A stretch of 6,609 bases of DNA. It comes from Microbacterium sp. p3-SID336 (GTDB taxonomy: Bacteria > Actinomycetota > Actinomycetes > Actinomycetales > Microbacteriaceae). Both the position numbers and the translations under genes were made by a program. The first letter of the stretch is position 1. Each line of letters begins with the position of its first letter. The stretch is taken from assembly GCF_025143365.1 (NCBI RefSeq), contig NZ_JALXPE010000102.1:1-6609 (forward strand), read 5' to 3'. This document shows positions 5,364 through 6,609 of this stretch, in pieces. Under the pieces are notes generated by a model. It searched no databases and was not told where the DNA came from. It was given only the letters and a program-made list of their open reading frames with translations.

Positions 5364-6566
5364 GCTCGCGAGCAGTCGCCCGAGGTGCTCGCCGACGGCA
5401 TCGGTTTCGATCAGGAAGCCGTCGTGGCCGAAGTCGCTGGCGAGCACGACCGCCTCGCCGCCGAGCACCGTGCGGATGCTGCGGGCGATGCGCTGCTGGC
5501 CGTCGACCGGGAACAGGCGGTCGCTGTCGATGCCGAGCACCAGCGTGGTCGCGGTCACCGCGTGCAGCGCCTCCTCCACGCCGCCGCGTCCGCGCCCGAC
5601 GTCGTGCGAGTTCATCGCCTCGACCAGGGCGATGTAGCTGTTGGCGTCGAAGCGGCGCGTGAACTTGTTGCCGTGGAAGTCGAGGTACGACTCGACGGCG
5701 AAGCGCCCCCCGTGCCCGAGCGGTGACACGTCGGACTGCCAGGAGCGCTGGAACCGCTGGTTGAGCTCGATCGGGCTGCGGTAGTTCAGCAGCGCCATGC
5801 GCCGCGCGAGCGCGAGGCCGCGGTGGGGGCCGTCACCGTCGGCGAGGTCGTAGTACTCGCCGCCCTGGAATCGCGGGTCCATCCGGATGGTCTCCAGCTG
5901 CACGGTGTTGAGCGCGATCTGGTCGGCTGTGGTCACCGGCGGGGAGGACAGCACGGCGAGCCGCTGCACACGCTCCGGATGCGCGACCGCCCACTCGAGG
6001 GCGTGCATGCCGCCCATCGACCCGCCGATCACGGCCGCCCAGGTGTCGATGCCGAGCGCATCGGCGAGCCGTACCTGCGCGGCGACCTGGTCGCGGATCG
6101 TGAGGTAGGGGAAGCGGGAGGCCCACTCGTAGCCGTCCGGTGCGATGCTCGCCGGTCCCGTCGAACCCTGGCAGCCGCCGAGCATGTTGGGGGCGATGAC
6201 GAACCACTCGTCCGTGTCGATCGCGGCGCCGGGACCCACGATGTCCTGCCACCATCCCGCCGTCGGATGCCCCGCACCGGCCTCGCCGCGGACGTGGCTG
6301 TCGCCGGTGAGGGCGTGCAGCACCAGCACGGCGTTGTCGCGCGCGGCGTTCAGCTCGCCCCAGCTCTCGTAGGCAATGCGGATGCCGGGCAGCTCGGCGC
6401 CGCTCTCGGTGCGGAAGGCGCCGAACGCCGCGAAGCGCCGCCCGCCGACGGGGTCGCCGTCGCGCCACGCGCCGGTGGCGGGAGGGCGGGCACGGAGGAG
6501 CCGGACGTCGGCCTCCGTCACGGGTGCCGACGGCACCGTGTCCTCGGAGGTCGTCTGCCAGTCCAT
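5361..6566 (-). CDS. metX: Homoserine O-acetyltransferase
   Basis: The 401-residue alpha/beta hydrolase transfers acetyl from acetyl-CoA to homoserine, giving O-acetylhomoserine for methionine synthesis by the sulfhydrylation route. Motifs: YESWGELNAARDNAVLVLHA (66-85), ALTGDSHV (85-92), WWQDIVGPGAAIDTDEWFVI (105-124), NMLGGCQGSTGP (127-138), the nucleophile elbow IGGSMGGMHALEWA (180-193) with Ser183, a YLDFHGNKFTRRFDANSY block, GIDSDRLFP with the acid Asp349, and FGHDGFLIE with His381. This complete Ser-Asp-His triad and the GSTGP motif fit MetX; succinyl- versus acetyl-transfer cannot be proved from sequence alone, but acetyl is the norm in actinobacteria. I start it at ATG 6566. A GTG at 6605 would add 13 Pro/Gly-rich residues, but the -10-like GAGAAT lies 6 nt before the ATG and inside that extension. 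In related genomes metY often precedes metX; it would lie beyond the right edge. Confidence 0.95.
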   Translation of the reverse strand: MDWQTTSEDTVPSAPVTEADVRLLRARPPATGAWRDGDPVGGRRFAAFGAFRTESGAELPGIRIAYESWGELNAARDNAVLVLHALTGDSHVRGEAGAGHPTAGWWQDIVGPGAAIDTDEWFVIAPNMLGGCQGSTGPASIAPDGYEWASRFPYLTIRDQVAAQVRLADALGIDTWAAVIGGSMGGMHALEWAVAHPERVQRLAVLSSPPVTTADQIALNTVQLETIRMDPRFQGGEYYDLADGDGPHRGLALARRMALLNYRSPIELNQRFQRSWQSDVSPLGHGGRFAVESYLDFHGNKFTRRFDANSYIALVEAMNSHDVGRGRGGVEEALHAVTATTLVLGIDSDRLFPVDGQQRIARSIRTVLGGEAVVLASDFGHDGFLIETDAVGEHLGRLLAS

Positions 6567-6572
6567 GTCTCC

Positions 6573-6578
6573 ATTCTC
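6573..6578 (-). promoter_or_regulatory. Putative -10 element GAGAAT of metX (leaderless)
   Basis: On the minus strand GAGAAT is followed by GGAGAC and the ATG at 6566. It departs from TANNNT at the first base but keeps the two most critical positions, A at the second and T at the sixth, and has the same 6-nt spacing as the other four promoters here. The GGAG lies only 2 nt from the ATG, too near for a normal Shine-Dalgarno. A separate TAACGT at 6604-6609 on the same strand might be a second, leadered promoter. Confidence 0.5.
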
Positions 6579-6609
6579 GCCCGGCGGCGCTGGCGACGGT
6601 CGCACGTTA

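Noticed and set aside
5364..5373. Perfect 10-bp palindrome GCTCGCGAGC near the metX end
   Set aside because: It has no loop and no following T-tract and is explained by the Leu-Ala-Ser codons of the C-terminus; short GC palindromes are frequent by chance here.
6604..6609. TAACGT on the minus strand at the right edge as the main metX -10
   Set aside because: At 6-nt spacing it would point to GTC at 6597, not a start codon. It could serve a leadered transcript, but the GAGAAT at 6578-6573 fits the window's pattern better.
1..6609. Mobile element, CRISPR, toxin-antitoxin, defence or biosynthetic gene cluster
   Set aside because: Every gene fits a known core or near-core family, composition is uniform, and there are no transposase or integrase motifs, repeat-spacer arrays or long inverted or direct repeats. 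I could not find a credible undescribed system.

Overview
The window is dense, very GC-rich chromosomal DNA of actinobacterial type. Strong G/C third-position bias, frequent GTG starts, minimal intergenic space and the gene families present point to Microbacteriaceae, plausibly Microbacterium; that genus guess is inference from style and gene content, not from a marker gene. Nothing suggests a mobile element, phage, CRISPR array, RNA gene or recent transfer.

Layout, left to right. A YqjM/XenA-type old yellow enzyme (minus strand, from 1042, 3' end off the left edge) is divergent from an ADP-dependent NAD(P)H-hydrate dehydratase, nnrD (1098-1931, plus) across a 55-bp intergenic region. nnrD overlaps by 4 bp a multi-membrane GT87/DUF2029-like glycosyltransferase (1928-3166), which is followed at 4 bp by a small thiamine-binding MTH1187-family protein (3171-3503) with a clear Shine-Dalgarno. 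These three look like one transcription unit. A DHA1-family MFS exporter (3513-4742) and a Nudix hydrolase (4752-5357) follow on the same strand at 9-bp spacing. metX, homoserine O-acetyltransferase (5361-6566, minus), converges on the Nudix gene with 3 bp between the stops. No stretch over about 60 bp is free of genes.

Functionally this is a mixed housekeeping neighbourhood: flavin-dependent ene reduction, repair of hydrated nicotinamide cofactors, envelope glycosylation, a thiamine/pyrimidine-binding protein, small-molecule export, nucleotide clean-up, and the first committed step of methionine synthesis. I see no evident common pathway and no undescribed defence or biosynthetic system.

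The most interesting pattern is regulatory. All five genes that are not internal to the nnrD operon (OYE, nnrD, MFS, Nudix, metX) have a -10-like hexamer (TAGCGT, TAACGT, TAAGCT, TAGAGT, GAGAAT) followed by exactly 6 nt and then the start codon. That predicts transcription starting at the first base of the start codon, i.e. leaderless mRNAs. The two operon-internal genes lack this pattern and instead use a stop/start overlap or a Shine-Dalgarno. In two cases the hexamer begins with the stop codon of the upstream gene.
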